From: Roseivirga sp.
Lineage (GTDB): Bacteria > Bacteroidota > Bacteroidia > Cytophagales > Cyclobacteriaceae
Length of the DNA stretch: 64,000 nt
Direction: 5' to 3'
Assembly: GCA_021404565.1 (NCBI GenBank)
Contig: JAAWWF010000017.1
Coordinates: forward strand, 55,758 to 119,757
This document shows, in pieces, positions 1-8,140 of this stretch. Position 1 is the stretch's first letter. Each line of letters begins with the position of its first letter. A program made the position numbers and the translations under genes. Below the pieces are notes generated by a model that was not told the DNA's origin, searched no databases, and worked only from the letters and a program-made list of their open reading frames with translations.

Positions 1-563
1 CATCCTGTCTTGTTGATTGTGCCTGTGAGCTTTCTGAGAGCCTGAGACATCAGTCTTGCCTGAAGTCCCATTTTACTTTCTCCCATCTCTCCTTCCAGTT
101 CAGCCTTAGGTACCAGCGCGGCCACTGAATCTATCACAATAATATCAATAGCACCGGAACGGATCAGATGTTCGGCAATTTCCAATGCCTGCTCCCCATT
201 GTCCGGTTGTGAGATTAAAAGGTTTTCAGTGTCGATGCCGAGTTTCTCAGCATAAACCTTGTCGAAGGCATGTTCTGCGTCTATAAATGCCGCCAGCCCA
301 CCTTGCCTTTGAGTTTCGGCTATACAGTGCATACTGAGGGTGGTTTTACCCGAAGACTCAGGTCCGTATACCTCAATCACTCTGCCTCTTGGAATACCAC
401 CAATACCCAATGCAATATCAAGCCCGAGAGAACCCGTAGAAATAGAAGGTAAATCGACCACCTTTTCATCACTCAGCTTCATCACAGCACCCTTACCATA
501 GGTCTTTTCCAGTTTATCAATGGTTAATTGCAGGGCTTTTAATTTTTCGTCTTTCTCGCTCAT
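1..563 (-). CDS. recA: Recombinase RecA, N-terminal part (cut by window edge)
   Basis: RecA is the ATP-dependent strand-exchange protein of homologous recombination and the SOS co-protease, acting in the cytoplasm on single-stranded DNA. Reading leftward from the ATG at 563, the protein starts [20 protein letters not shown] and continues with the family hallmarks: [18 protein letters not shown] (Walker A), [10 protein letters not shown], and [19 protein letters not shown] (Walker B and beyond). About 187 residues lie in the window, and the C-terminal half is past position 1. A Bacteroidota-type promoter sits just upstream. The next gene is divergent. Identification is secure from the motifs; only the 3' end is missing. 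Confidence 0.98.
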   Translation of the reverse strand, partial: MSEKDEKLKALQLTIDKLEKTYGKGAVMKLSDEKVVDLPSISTGSLGLDIALGIGGIPRGRVIEVYGPESSGKTTLSMHCIAETQRQGGLAAFIDAEHAFDKVYAEKLGIDTENLLISQPDNGEQALEIAEHLIRSGAIDIIVIDSVAALVPKAELEGEMGESKMGLQARLMSQALRKLTGTINKTG

Positions 564-595
564 TTCTATTGGGTAATATTGTTCAGAATAGTTTG

Positions 596-626
596 TGAAG
601 ATAGTAGGAAAGGTACCAATACACAA
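596..626 (-). promoter_or_regulatory. Candidate recA promoter
   Basis: On the minus strand a TTG (624-626) is followed by a 20 bp spacer and TATCTTCA (596-603), close to the Bacteroidota primary sigma consensus TTG-N20-TAnnTTTG. It lies 33 bp upstream of the recA ATG. The -7 element mismatches at its last two bases, so this is a prediction. No SOS box was looked for systematically. Confidence 0.45.
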
Positions 627-673
627 CCCAATTTTCTCAATAAATATGGTTAATTTTCTCCCCGATAAATGCT

Positions 674-1708
674 ATGAAAAAGTGGTTTAAAAGAATTGGT
701 CTCGGCTTGCTGTCGTTGATATTAATTGTCTATCTCTTGTACTTTGAACTGGCCAACTATGGGCTTATGCAGCTGAGAGGGCAACTTAACGTGGTGAATA
801 ATGCCGTGCCACTGGAGGAGTTTTTAGAAATGCCCGAGACAACAGATGAGCAGCGCTTCAAGGTAGGGGTCATTCGCGAAGCCCGCACCTTTGCATTCGA
901 TTCGTTAGGAATCAACTATTCTGATAATTATACGAAGATCTTTGATCAGGAGGATAAGCCTTCCATGTACGTAGTCACTGCCTGCGAGCCTTTTGAGTTT
1001 AAGGCCAGACTTTGGAAATTCCCGGTGGTAGGGAGCGTGCCCTACAAGGGGTTTTTCTCACGCGAAAAGGCGATGGAGGAGGCCCGGAGCATCAAGGCTG
1101 CCGATAGTATTGATGTGAGTGTAAGAACCGCTGGTGGCTGGTCTACCCTGGGTTGGTTCAATGATCCCGTCCTTTCCAATATGCTCAAGCGTTCAGAGGG
1201 CGATCTGGCCAGTCTTATCATACATGAGCTGACCCATGGTACACTATATATTAAAGACAGCGTTACGTTTAATGAAAATCTGGCATCCTTTATCGGAGAC
1301 AAGGGAGCGGTATTGTTTTTGGAAGCAAAGTATGGAAAGGGAGCAGCCGAGGTGGATAAGTTTCTGGCCCGTCAGGCGGATGAGGAGCTTTTCAAGAGCT
1401 ATATGCTCTTTGCCAGCAAGAAGCTAGATAGTACTTATACCGCTATAGTCGATTTCGAAAAAGGGAAAAAGCAGGAAATAAAGGATCAGGTCATTGAGGA
1501 CATCAGATCAGGCATTGACACCGTTTCGTTTATGTCCGACAGATATAAAGGTTACTTCGAGAAGTATAAACCGAATAATACGTTCTTCATGTCGTTCCTC
1601 AGATATAATTCTCAGCTTGAACTTTTAGAAGAAGAATTAAATGCCAATTTTGAAGGTGATTTGAAGAAGTTTCTTATCTACCTGAAAGAGACCTATCCTT
1701 CAGTTTGA
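674..1708 (+). CDS. Predicted zinc aminopeptidase (DUF2265/Aminopep family)
   Basis: The 344-residue protein has one N-terminal membrane segment (residues about 9-26) and a large presumably periplasmic domain. The sequence IIHELTHGTLYIK holds an HExxH zinc site, followed about 15 residues later by FNENLASFIG, whose glutamate can be the third ligand. This is the arrangement of the bacterial 'predicted aminopeptidase' family (Pfam Aminopep, PF10023). In that family the active site faces the periplasm and peptide substrates are inferred, not proven. The ATG at 674 puts the membrane segment directly at the N-terminus. The gene is divergent from recA and followed by a DUF3108 gene 44 bp downstream, so the two may be co-transcribed. 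Confidence 0.85.
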   Translation: MKKWFKRIGLGLLSLILIVYLLYFELANYGLMQLRGQLNVVNNAVPLEEFLEMPETTDEQRFKVGVIREARTFAFDSLGINYSDNYTKIFDQEDKPSMYVVTACEPFEFKARLWKFPVVGSVPYKGFFSREKAMEEARSIKAADSIDVSVRTAGGWSTLGWFNDPVLSNMLKRSEGDLASLIIHELTHGTLYIKDSVTFNENLASFIGDKGAVLFLEAKYGKGAAEVDKFLARQADEELFKSYMLFASKKLDSTYTAIVDFEKGKKQEIKDQVIEDIRSGIDTVSFMSDRYKGYFEKYKPNNTFFMSFLRYNSQLELLEEELNANFEGDLKKFLIYLKETYPSV

Positions 1709-1752
1709 AAGTAATTGGTATGGCTTTTGTCGTACCAGGTGTAAACTAGCAT

Positions 1753-2556
1753 ATGAAATACTTTTTATCAGCCTTGTTCTTGCTCGCAGCCCTAAAGGTA
1801 TCCGCACAGCATTACCCTATGGCCAAGCAGGGACCTTTTTTACCCGGAGAAGAGATAGAGATGAAGGCTACGGTTGGGTTTATCAAAGCGGCCGAAGCGG
1901 ATTTCAAAGTCAATGACATTATATATACTGTTAATAATCGGCCTACTTATCGCATCGATATTTTTGCACGGACGGTTGGGATTTTCGATTTAATCTCGTC
2001 AGTCAGAGATAACTGGGGGTCTTACTATGATACAGCTAACCTGGTGCCACAGCAGTTTTACCGTTATATCAAAGAGGGTAGGTTTCGTAAAAATGAAATA
2101 CTCTACTTTGACCACGACAAGGACTCTGTCACTGTAGCCAAGCTTCATAAGGAGACCAAGCGACTCGAGAAAAGGATTGAGCATAAGGTCGCAAATAATA
2201 TGCAGGACATGGTTAGCGGGTACTACCACCTGCGAGCCCTCGATTTCGACCGGATACCTGTTGGTACTATCATTACAATCAATACCTTTTTTGACGATAA
2301 AGAACAGCCCTTTCGCGTTAAGTTTGTGGGCAGGGAAGTTATCAAGACCAAACTAGGTCGGGTTAAATCATTGATCCTGGTACCTATTATTGAAAAGGAC
2401 AGCCTTTTTGAGGAAGACAATACCCTGAGGGTCTGGCTCTCGGATGACCTCAATAAGATACCTCTGAAGTTTCAGGCCAAGATTTATGTGGGTTATCTGA
2501 GGGTTGAAGTCAGAAAAGTAAAGAACTTGCGACATCAACTAGCTGTGACTGAGTAA
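1753..2556 (+). CDS. DUF3108 domain secreted protein
   Basis: This 267-residue protein begins with a signal peptide (hydrophobic core ending LKVSAQ) and continues with FLPGEEIEMKATVGFIKAAEADFKV, the typical opening of DUF3108 proteins of Bacteroidota. Further conserved-looking stretches include INTFFDDKEQPFRVKFVG and LRVWLSDDLNKIPLKFQAKI near the end, the latter a common DUF3108 C-terminal pattern. The family is predicted to be periplasmic or outer-membrane associated and beta-rich, with no assigned reaction. It lies directly downstream of the aminopeptidase-like gene and may form a two-gene unit with it. No catalytic residues can be picked out. Confidence 0.8.
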   Translation: MKYFLSALFLLAALKVSAQHYPMAKQGPFLPGEEIEMKATVGFIKAAEADFKVNDIIYTVNNRPTYRIDIFARTVGIFDLISSVRDNWGSYYDTANLVPQQFYRYIKEGRFRKNEILYFDHDKDSVTVAKLHKETKRLEKRIEHKVANNMQDMVSGYYHLRALDFDRIPVGTIITINTFFDDKEQPFRVKFVGREVIKTKLGRVKSLILVPIIEKDSLFEEDNTLRVWLSDDLNKIPLKFQAKIYVGYLRVEVRKVKNLRHQLAVTE

Positions 2557-2641
2557 TATCCCGACTTTTTTTCAGTGTGGTTTCCTTTTTTAAATAACTT
2601 TGATCAAGTTCGAACAGGAATTTTAACAACCTCTGTTTAGT

Positions 2642-3334
2642 ATGGGTGATAAGCATAACCACAAGGTGCTTGTGGTAGATGATGATTCAGATATTCTTGA
2701 ATTATTAAAGTATAACCTTGTCAAGGAAGGTTATGATGTCAAGACTGCTGAAGACGGCAAGAAGGCAGTACAGCTGGCGAAGGGTTTTTTACCTGAGCTG
2801 ATTCTGCTGGATATCATGATGCCTAATCAGGATGGTGTAGAAACCTGCAGGCAACTGCGCGAGATTCCTGAAATGGCCGACTCTCACATAACATTTCTTA
2901 CAGCCCGGGCTGAAGAATATTCAGAAGTAGCTGCATTTGATGCAGGAGCTGACGATTATATAACCAAGCCAATCAAACCTCGTGCGCTGATGAGCAGAAT
3001 CAGTGCCCTATTCAGGAGAGAGCAGAAAAGCAAAAGCAAATCATTGCCAAAGGTGATGGCAGGAGGGCTTACCATTGACAAGACCAGCTATACGGTGTCT
3101 ATGAATGGTGAGCAGTTTACCCTACCTAAAAAGGAGTTTGAGCTGCTGTATTTTCTGGCGCAAAACCCGAATAAGGTTTTCAGCAGAGATGATTTATTGC
3201 AGAACATATGGGGTACAGACGTTTATGTGCTGGCCCGTACTGTGGATGTTCATATCAGAAAAGTAAGAGAAAAGATCGGTGATGGTTATATTACTACTGT
3301 AAAAGGTGTAGGATATAAATTCGAGATTCGATAG
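2642..3334 (+). CDS. PhoB/OmpR-type response regulator
   Basis: The 230-residue protein has a receiver domain (residues about 8-122; acidic pair D13-D14, phospho-acceptor D57 in LLDIMMP, switch Thr in FLTARAE, and K of ITKPIKP) followed by an OmpR-type winged helix (residues about 135-230; LPKKEFELLYFLAQNPNKVF and TVDVHIRKVREKIG). It therefore binds DNA as a phosphorylation-dependent transcription factor. The partner kinase begins 3 bp after its stop, so the two form an operon. The pair resembles PhoB/PhoR of Bacteroidota, but the target regulon cannot be read from this sequence. A TAACTTTG element at 2595-2602 is a plausible -7 box for the operon, although its -33 partner is poor. Confidence 0.93.
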   Translation: MGDKHNHKVLVVDDDSDILELLKYNLVKEGYDVKTAEDGKKAVQLAKGFLPELILLDIMMPNQDGVETCRQLREIPEMADSHITFLTARAEEYSEVAAFDAGADDYITKPIKPRALMSRISALFRREQKSKSKSLPKVMAGGLTIDKTSYTVSMNGEQFTLPKKEFELLYFLAQNPNKVFSRDDLLQNIWGTDVYVLARTVDVHIRKVREKIGDGYITTVKGVGYKFEIR

Positions 3335-3337
3335 AGC

Positions 3338-4420
3338 ATGCTCTTCAATTCAAAAGCAGTCGCATTACTACTGGCGGCCATTGTTGGCATCCTCACCGCT
3401 GCTTTTTTATACCTGGTTCCTGATGTAAGTACAACTGCCCTGGTGGTAGCCGGCCTTCTTTCCTTTTCAGCCACCTATTTTTTGGTCTATATAGTTTTTG
3501 AATTTCTCGTTTTCAAAGAGATAGGCAAAATCTATGAGGTACTTAATAAGCTGAGAAAGAAGGATTTTTCATTTATCGAAGAAAGTGAGGATCAGAATAG
3601 CCTAAATCCATTTAAGCGAATCAATACAGAAATCTATAAATATGGTGTCAACAGGCATCAGGAGATAGAGGATTTAAAGAAGATGGAAGCTTTCAGAAGA
3701 GAGTTTCTGGCAGACGTAAGCCATGAGCTAAAGACTCCCATTTTTGCGGCACAGGGTTTCGTACATACGCTTCTTGATGGTGCGGTGGAAGACAAAAAGG
3801 TCCGGGGTAAGTTCTTAAAAAGAGCAGCAAAAAGTCTTGACCGACTTGATCTTTTAATTCATGATCTGCTCACTCTCTCTCAAATAGAGACAGGTGAAAT
3901 GAAAATGCACTTCGAACATTTTAATATAGTCGATTCGGCAAGCGAGGTCATTGATCAGTTGGAGTCCAAAGCAGATAAGAGAAATATTAAGATTTCTTTT
4001 GACGCAGAATATGACAATCCAATTTTTGTATATGCAGATGCTGAATTGATTTATCGTGCACTGATGAATTTACTTTCAAACGGCATTAAGTACACCGACA
4101 AAGGAAAGGTGACGCTGGGCTTTGAGGTAAGTGAAGGTAATGTGTCGGTAGCTGTAAAGGATTCCGGCAGGGGGATTCCTCCTGAACACCTTGGGCGGAT
4201 TTTTGAGCGTTTTTTCAGAGTGGATAAAAGCCGTTCCAAAGAAATGGGTGGAACAGGCCTTGGTCTGGCTATTGTAAAGCATATCATGGAGGCTCACGAC
4301 TCAAATGTGACGGTAACCAGCACGGTTGGAAAAGGCTCAAACTTTAGCTTCAGACTGCCCCTGGGTAAAACCATTGAAGAAGAAGAGGAAGAAGTGAACG
4401 ATTTGGAGCTGGCAGACTAA
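3338..4420 (+). CDS. PhoR-like sensor histidine kinase
   Basis: This 360-residue kinase has two N-terminal membrane helices (about 7-27 and 33-56) with almost no periplasmic loop, a short linker, a HisKA domain with DVSHELKTPI (phospho-acceptor H129), and a HATPase_c domain with the N box (NLLSNGIKY), G1 (DSGRGIP), F box (FERFFRV) and G2 (GGTGLGLAIVK). It should phosphorylate the regulator encoded immediately upstream. The lack of a real sensor loop suggests that it senses through its membrane part or through partner proteins, as PhoR does. The C-terminus is unusually acidic, with a run of glutamates (EEEEEEV). Confidence 0.93.
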   Translation: MLFNSKAVALLLAAIVGILTAAFLYLVPDVSTTALVVAGLLSFSATYFLVYIVFEFLVFKEIGKIYEVLNKLRKKDFSFIEESEDQNSLNPFKRINTEIYKYGVNRHQEIEDLKKMEAFRREFLADVSHELKTPIFAAQGFVHTLLDGAVEDKKVRGKFLKRAAKSLDRLDLLIHDLLTLSQIETGEMKMHFEHFNIVDSASEVIDQLESKADKRNIKISFDAEYDNPIFVYADAELIYRALMNLLSNGIKYTDKGKVTLGFEVSEGNVSVAVKDSGRGIPPEHLGRIFERFFRVDKSRSKEMGGTGLGLAIVKHIMEAHDSNVTVTSTVGKGSNFSFRLPLGKTIEEEEEEVNDLELAD

Positions 4421-4431
4421 ACTCCTTGTGC

Positions 4432-4439
4432 TATCTTTG
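4432..4439 (+). promoter_or_regulatory. Candidate -7 box of the rluA-like gene
   Basis: TATCTTTG matches the Bacteroidota TAnnTTTG element and is followed by a small GCCC-tttc-GGGC hairpin (4441-4452) and then the ATG at 4457. A convincing -33 TTG at 20 bp is missing; the nearest TTG lies 26 bp upstream. If real, the transcript would have a leader of only about 12 nt, which argues against a start codon at 4439. Confidence 0.4.
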
Positions 4440-4456
4440 TGCCCTTTCGGGCAAAT

Positions 4457-5167
4457 ATGAAAATCAATTTCAAGGACCTTATTGTTTATGAAGGAGATCA
4501 CTATATCGTGATTAATAAACCTCCTTTTGTAGCATCGCTGGCTGACAGGAATGCTCCGGTAAATATTCAGCAGTTGGCAAAGGCTTATGATGAAAACCTT
4601 TCGGTTTGCCATCGGCTGGATAAAGATACCTCTGGCTGTCTTTTGATTGCCAAGAATGCCGATGCCTATCGTCATGCCTCAATTCAATTCGAAAAGCGTA
4701 CTATTAAGAAGGTGTATCACGCAGTGTCCAATGGTCTGCATGAATTCAGAGCCCATCAGGTAGATGCTCCTATTTTAGCCCTGCCTAATGGTACAGCCAA
4801 GGTTGATCGCAGAGAGGGGAAGGCGGCCCAGACGGTTTTTACTACGCAGGAGACCTATCGGAACCACTCCTTAATAGAATGCATGCCGGTCACCGGCAGA
4901 ATGCATCAGATCAGGGTGCATCTTGCCATGGAAAAAGCTCCCTTAGTACATGATGAACTGTATAGAGGAGCTTCCCTTTTTTTATCTCAGATCAAGCGAA
5001 ATTTTAAATTGAAAAAAGATACGGATGAACGACCTCTTATCAAGAGGTTTGCTCTTCATGCCATGAGTCTGCGTTTTGATAATATGGTGGAACCAATTCT
5101 GGTTGAAGCGCCTTACCCTAAAGATTTTGCTGTACTCGTCAAACAATTGAGGAAGTACAAGTTTTAA
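4457..5167 (+). CDS. RluA-family pseudouridine synthase
   Basis: The 236-residue enzyme contains the catalytic signature CHRLDKDTSG, whose aspartate attacks the target uridine, preceded by YIVINKPPFV and followed by KRTIKKVYHAV and the conserved PVTGRMHQIRVHL stretch. These define the RluA/RluC/RluD family, which isomerises specific uridines in ribosomal or transfer RNA. It has no S4 domain at the N-terminus, so it resembles the short single-domain members; which RNA site it modifies cannot be told from sequence alone. I choose the ATG at 4457 over an in-frame alternative at 4439 because the latter falls inside the promoter-like element. Confidence 0.9.
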   Translation: MKINFKDLIVYEGDHYIVINKPPFVASLADRNAPVNIQQLAKAYDENLSVCHRLDKDTSGCLLIAKNADAYRHASIQFEKRTIKKVYHAVSNGLHEFRAHQVDAPILALPNGTAKVDRREGKAAQTVFTTQETYRNHSLIECMPVTGRMHQIRVHLAMEKAPLVHDELYRGASLFLSQIKRNFKLKKDTDERPLIKRFALHAMSLRFDNMVEPILVEAPYPKDFAVLVKQLRKYKF

Positions 5168-5296
5168 TAGAAGTGTTTTATGGCTTTACAAGAGCATTTT
5201 TTCGCTCTGGTGGCAAGCTTATGACCGAAAGTGATGAAGAAATGAAGATAAATAGACCGATCGGGGCTCAGGCAGGCAATAATTTAATAAGCCATG

Positions 5297-5327
5297 TTGG
5301 AATTCAAAATTCAAACTTCTATCTTTG
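5297..5327 (+). promoter_or_regulatory. Promoter of the rplM-rpsI-rpsB ribosomal operon
   Basis: TTG (5297-5299), a 20 bp spacer and TATCTTTG (5320-5327) fit the Bacteroidota primary-sigma promoter exactly. The predicted start is about 52 nt upstream of the rplM GTG. The 218 bp between the pseudouridine synthase gene and rplM contain this promoter and no credible gene; a 63-codon open frame there overlaps the promoter and looks accidental. Confidence 0.75.
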
Positions 5328-5385
5328 TGTCCCTTTTTACGGGAAGGGCTTGATAAAGTATTAAAAGTCAATAAAATATATCGAA

Positions 5386-5829
5386 GTGGATACACTCAGT
5401 TACAAGACAATTTCGGCTAACAAAGCCACCGCAGATAAGCAGTGGGTTGTGATCGATGCTGACTCAATGGTGTTGGGTAGATTAAGTAGTGAGGTTGCTA
5501 AGATCATCAGAGGCAAAAACAAGCCAAATTATACACCTCACACTGACTGTGGTGATAACGTGATCGTGATCAATGCCGACAAAGTGAGAATGACCGGTAA
5601 AAAGTGGGATGACAGAGTATATCTGAGATATACTGGCTATCCAGGTGGTCAGAGAAAAACAACTCCAAGACAGTTGAAAGCAAAGTCTTCAACTTTATTG
5701 GTAGAGAGAGCTGTAAGAGGCATGCTTCCTAAAACAAGACTGGGAAGATCTCTTTTCAACAACCTGAAAGTTTATGCCGGTGCAGAGCATCAGCATGAAG
5801 CACAGAATCCAACAAAAATTAATATTTAA
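5386..5829 (+). CDS. rplM: 50S ribosomal protein L13
   Basis: The 147-residue protein has the L13 core: WVVIDADSMVLGRLSSEVAKIIRGK, YTPHTDCGDNVIVINADKVRMTGKKW, and MLPKTRLGRSLFNNLKVYAGAEHQHEAQ near the end. L13 binds 23S rRNA early in large-subunit assembly. The start is a GTG at 5386, giving MDTLSYKTISANKA, the usual Bacteroidota N-terminus. It is the first gene of the rplM-rpsI-rpsB run and ends 12 bp before rpsI. Confidence 0.97.
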   Translation: MDTLSYKTISANKATADKQWVVIDADSMVLGRLSSEVAKIIRGKNKPNYTPHTDCGDNVIVINADKVRMTGKKWDDRVYLRYTGYPGGQRKTTPRQLKAKSSTLLVERAVRGMLPKTRLGRSLFNNLKVYAGAEHQHEAQNPTKINI

Positions 5830-5841
5830 GATATCTGATCC

Positions 5842-6228
5842 ATGGAAGTAGTAAATACAATTGGAAGAAGGAAAACATCTGTAGCAAGACTGTACATGCA
5901 GGCCGGTAACGGTGATGTAAAAGTGAATGGTCGTGACATTAAGGAGTATTTTCCATCAGATGTTCTTCAAATTATCGTTAAGCAACCTCTTAATCTCGTA
6001 GAGCAGGCTGGTAATTTCGATCTGAAAATCAATGTTGATGGTGGCGGTTCTACCGGTCAGGCAGAAGCAATCAGATTGGCTATCTCAAGAGCACTTTGCG
6101 AAGTAGATGCTGAGCACAGACCAGCACTGAAGAAAGAGGGATTCCTTACCAGAGACCCAAGAATGGTTGAACGTAAGAAATACGGTAAGCGCAAAGCGAG
6201 AAGAGCATTCCAGTTCAGTAAGCGTTAA
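5842..6228 (+). CDS. rpsI: 30S ribosomal protein S9
   Basis: The 128-residue protein starts MEVVNTIGRRKTSVARLYM and ends in the lysine/arginine-rich tail RKKYGKRKARRAFQFSKR, which in S9 reaches the ribosomal P site. GGGSTGQAEAIRLAISRAL is also family-specific. Length and motifs match normal bacterial S9. It lies 12 bp behind rplM, the conserved L13-S9 order found in nearly all bacteria. Confidence 0.97.
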   Translation: MEVVNTIGRRKTSVARLYMQAGNGDVKVNGRDIKEYFPSDVLQIIVKQPLNLVEQAGNFDLKINVDGGGSTGQAEAIRLAISRALCEVDAEHRPALKKEGFLTRDPRMVERKKYGKRKARRAFQFSKR

Positions 6229-6253
6229 TTCGAATTTATATTTATATCAAATA

Positions 6254-7069
6254 ATGTCTAACAAACTAGAATACAAAGACTTACTTGATGCTGGTGTTCA
6301 TTTCGGACACTTAACGAGAAAGTGGGATCCAAGAATGGCGCCATACATCTTCATGGAGAGGAATGGTATCCACATCATCGATCTTAACAAAACCCTTAAT
6401 TGCCTCGAAGAAGCATCATCTGCAATTAAGAACATCGTACGTTCCGGAAGGAAGGTAATGTTTGTAGCTACTAAAAAACAGGCCAAAGAGATTGTTGCTA
6501 AAGAAGCTGATCGTCTTAACATGCCTTTCGTAACTGAAAGATGGCTTGGAGGTATGCTCACAAACTTTGCGACCATGCGTAAGTCTCTTAAGAAACTTGC
6601 TTCAATTGAGAAATTGGAGAAAGAAGAGGCCTACAAGAACCTGGCGAAGAGAGAAAGACTCATGAAGAGTCGCGAGAAAGCCAAGCTTCAGAGAATCCTG
6701 GGGGGTATCACTGACCTTACCAGACTTCCCGCTGCCCTTTTCATTGTAGATATCAAAAGAGAGCACATTGCCGTAGCTGAAGCTCAAAAGCTGAACATTC
6801 CGGTATTTGCTTTGGTAGATACAAACTCTGACCCTAATCAGGCTGATTTTCCAATCCCTGGTAATGACGATGCCTTTAAATCAATTGAAGTAATTACTTC
6901 TTTCTTTGGTAAAGCTATCGAAGAAGGACTTCAGGAGAGAAGAAAGGACAAAGAAGAACGTGAGCTTGAAAAAGCTGAGCAGGAGAAGATTCAAGCTGAT
7001 AAAGCTGCAGCGAAAGAAGCGGCCAAAGCGACTCCGGCTCCAACAGAAGAGACTAAAGAAGAAGCTTAA
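6254..7069 (+). CDS. rpsB: 30S ribosomal protein S2
   Basis: The 271-residue protein begins MSNKLEYKDLLDAGVHFGHL and contains S2 signatures: KWDPRMAPYIFMERNGIHII, FVTERWLGGMLTNFATMRKS and PVFALVDTNSDP. S2 joins late to the small subunit and helps to recruit S1. The frame is open upstream to 6167, but that part overlaps rpsI and carries no S2 homology, so the ATG at 6254 is chosen. The C-terminal 45 residues are a charged Glu/Lys/Ala tail, common in Bacteroidota S2. It is 25 bp behind rpsI and separated from tsf by a strong hairpin. Confidence 0.97.
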   Translation: MSNKLEYKDLLDAGVHFGHLTRKWDPRMAPYIFMERNGIHIIDLNKTLNCLEEASSAIKNIVRSGRKVMFVATKKQAKEIVAKEADRLNMPFVTERWLGGMLTNFATMRKSLKKLASIEKLEKEEAYKNLAKRERLMKSREKAKLQRILGGITDLTRLPAALFIVDIKREHIAVAEAQKLNIPVFALVDTNSDPNQADFPIPGNDDAFKSIEVITSFFGKAIEEGLQERRKDKEERELEKAEQEKIQADKAAAKEAAKATPAPTEETKEEA

Positions 7070-7090
7070 TCAGGAAATGATTATTCAATA

Positions 7091-7140
7091 AAAAATTGAA
7101 CATCGTCCCGGTAGTTTCGGGGATTCGGTGTTCAATTTTT
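7091..7140 (+). terminator. Strong hairpin between rpsB and tsf
   Basis: A 15 bp stem (7091-7105 against 7126-7140, one G-U pair) begins in an A-run and ends in TTTTT, with an inner GC-rich segment TCCCG/CGGGGA. It looks like an intrinsic, possibly bidirectional, terminator or an attenuator that lowers readthrough from rpsB into tsf. Confidence 0.75.
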
Positions 7141-7178
7141 GTTTATACACATTGAGAACAATAAAACATTAATATAAA

Positions 7179-8009
7179 ATGGCTATTACAGCAAAAGAAG
7201 TTAACCAATTGAGAAAAATGACCGGTGCCGGTATGATGGATTGTAAAAAGGCATTGGTTGAGGCAGAAGGTGATTTCGATAAAGCCATCGAAATCCTGCG
7301 CAAGAAAGGTCAGAAACTTTCTGAAAAGAGAGCAGACAGAGAAACCAAAGAAGGTACTGTGTTTGTAAGAACCAGTGAAAATGGTGGTGAAGCGATTTTG
7401 ATCGCATTTACCTGCGAGACTGACTTTGTGGCTAAAAACGAAGATTTCAAAGCACTCGGAAACGAGATTGCTGATGCAGCTATCGCTAACAAACCAGCTG
7501 ATCTTGAGGCATTGAAAGCATTGAGCCTTGGAGAACAATCGGTTCAGGAAAAAATAACTGAGCTTCTTGGTAAAATTGGTGAGAAACTGGAAGTAACAGT
7601 TTACGAACTATTGACTGGCGAGCAGGTTGTTTCTTACATCCACTCTACTGGTAAACTGGGTGTATTGGTGGCCCTTACTGGTGTAAATGGCACTGATGTA
7701 GCTGAGGCTGGTAAAGACGTAGGAATGCAGATTGCAGCAATGAATCCTGTAGCACTTGATAAAGATGGTGTTGATGAGTCTGTAATCGCCAAGGAAATTG
7801 AAATCGGAAAAGAGCAGGCACGTCAGGAAGGTAAGCCAGAGGCTATCCTTGACAAAATTGCCCAGGGTAAATTGAATAAGTTCTTCAAAGAAAATACTTT
7901 GTTGAGCCAGGCATTCGTGAAAGAGCCTAAAAAGTCAATCTCTCAGTATCTTGACGGTGTAAACAAAGGTTTGACTGTTGCTGATTTCAAAAGAGTAAAC
8001 ATCGGATAA
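7179..8009 (+). CDS. tsf: Elongation factor Ts
   Basis: The 276-residue protein has the EF-Ts N-terminal UBA-like domain (ITAKEVNQLRKMTGAGMMDCKKAL, with the TGAGMMDCK signature) and the core with LIAFTCETDFVAKNEDF, the TDFV loop that contacts EF-Tu, plus IHSTGKLGVLVAL and MQIAAMNPVAL. EF-Ts exchanges GDP for GTP on EF-Tu. It follows rpsB as in most bacteria. The gap contains a terminator-like hairpin, so tsf may depend partly on readthrough or on its own promoter. The gene is followed by a clear terminator. Confidence 0.97.
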   Translation: MAITAKEVNQLRKMTGAGMMDCKKALVEAEGDFDKAIEILRKKGQKLSEKRADRETKEGTVFVRTSENGGEAILIAFTCETDFVAKNEDFKALGNEIADAAIANKPADLEALKALSLGEQSVQEKITELLGKIGEKLEVTVYELLTGEQVVSYIHSTGKLGVLVALTGVNGTDVAEAGKDVGMQIAAMNPVALDKDGVDESVIAKEIEIGKEQARQEGKPEAILDKIAQGKLNKFFKENTLLSQAFVKEPKKSISQYLDGVNKGLTVADFKRVNIG

Positions 8010-8052
8010 TCCGATAAGTCAATCTGCTCCAAAGCAGATTTATAACATAAAG

Positions 8053-8079
8053 AAAGCCTCCCATTTGGGGGGCTTTTTT
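8053..8079 (+). terminator. Intrinsic terminator after tsf
   Basis: AAAGCCTCCC, a short loop and GGGGGGCTTTTTT form a 10 bp stem with one wobble pair followed by a T-run. It closes the ribosomal protein/tsf transcription unit. Confidence 0.85.
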
Positions 8080-8140
8080 CATTGGTACGAATCTTTTTTG
8101 ATCTTTATCAGGTAAATACCAGTGACCTGAAGCTATAACT

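Noticed and set aside
5173..5364. 63-codon open frame before rplM
   Set aside because: It overlaps the rplM promoter, has no protein-like composition and ends just before the operon start.
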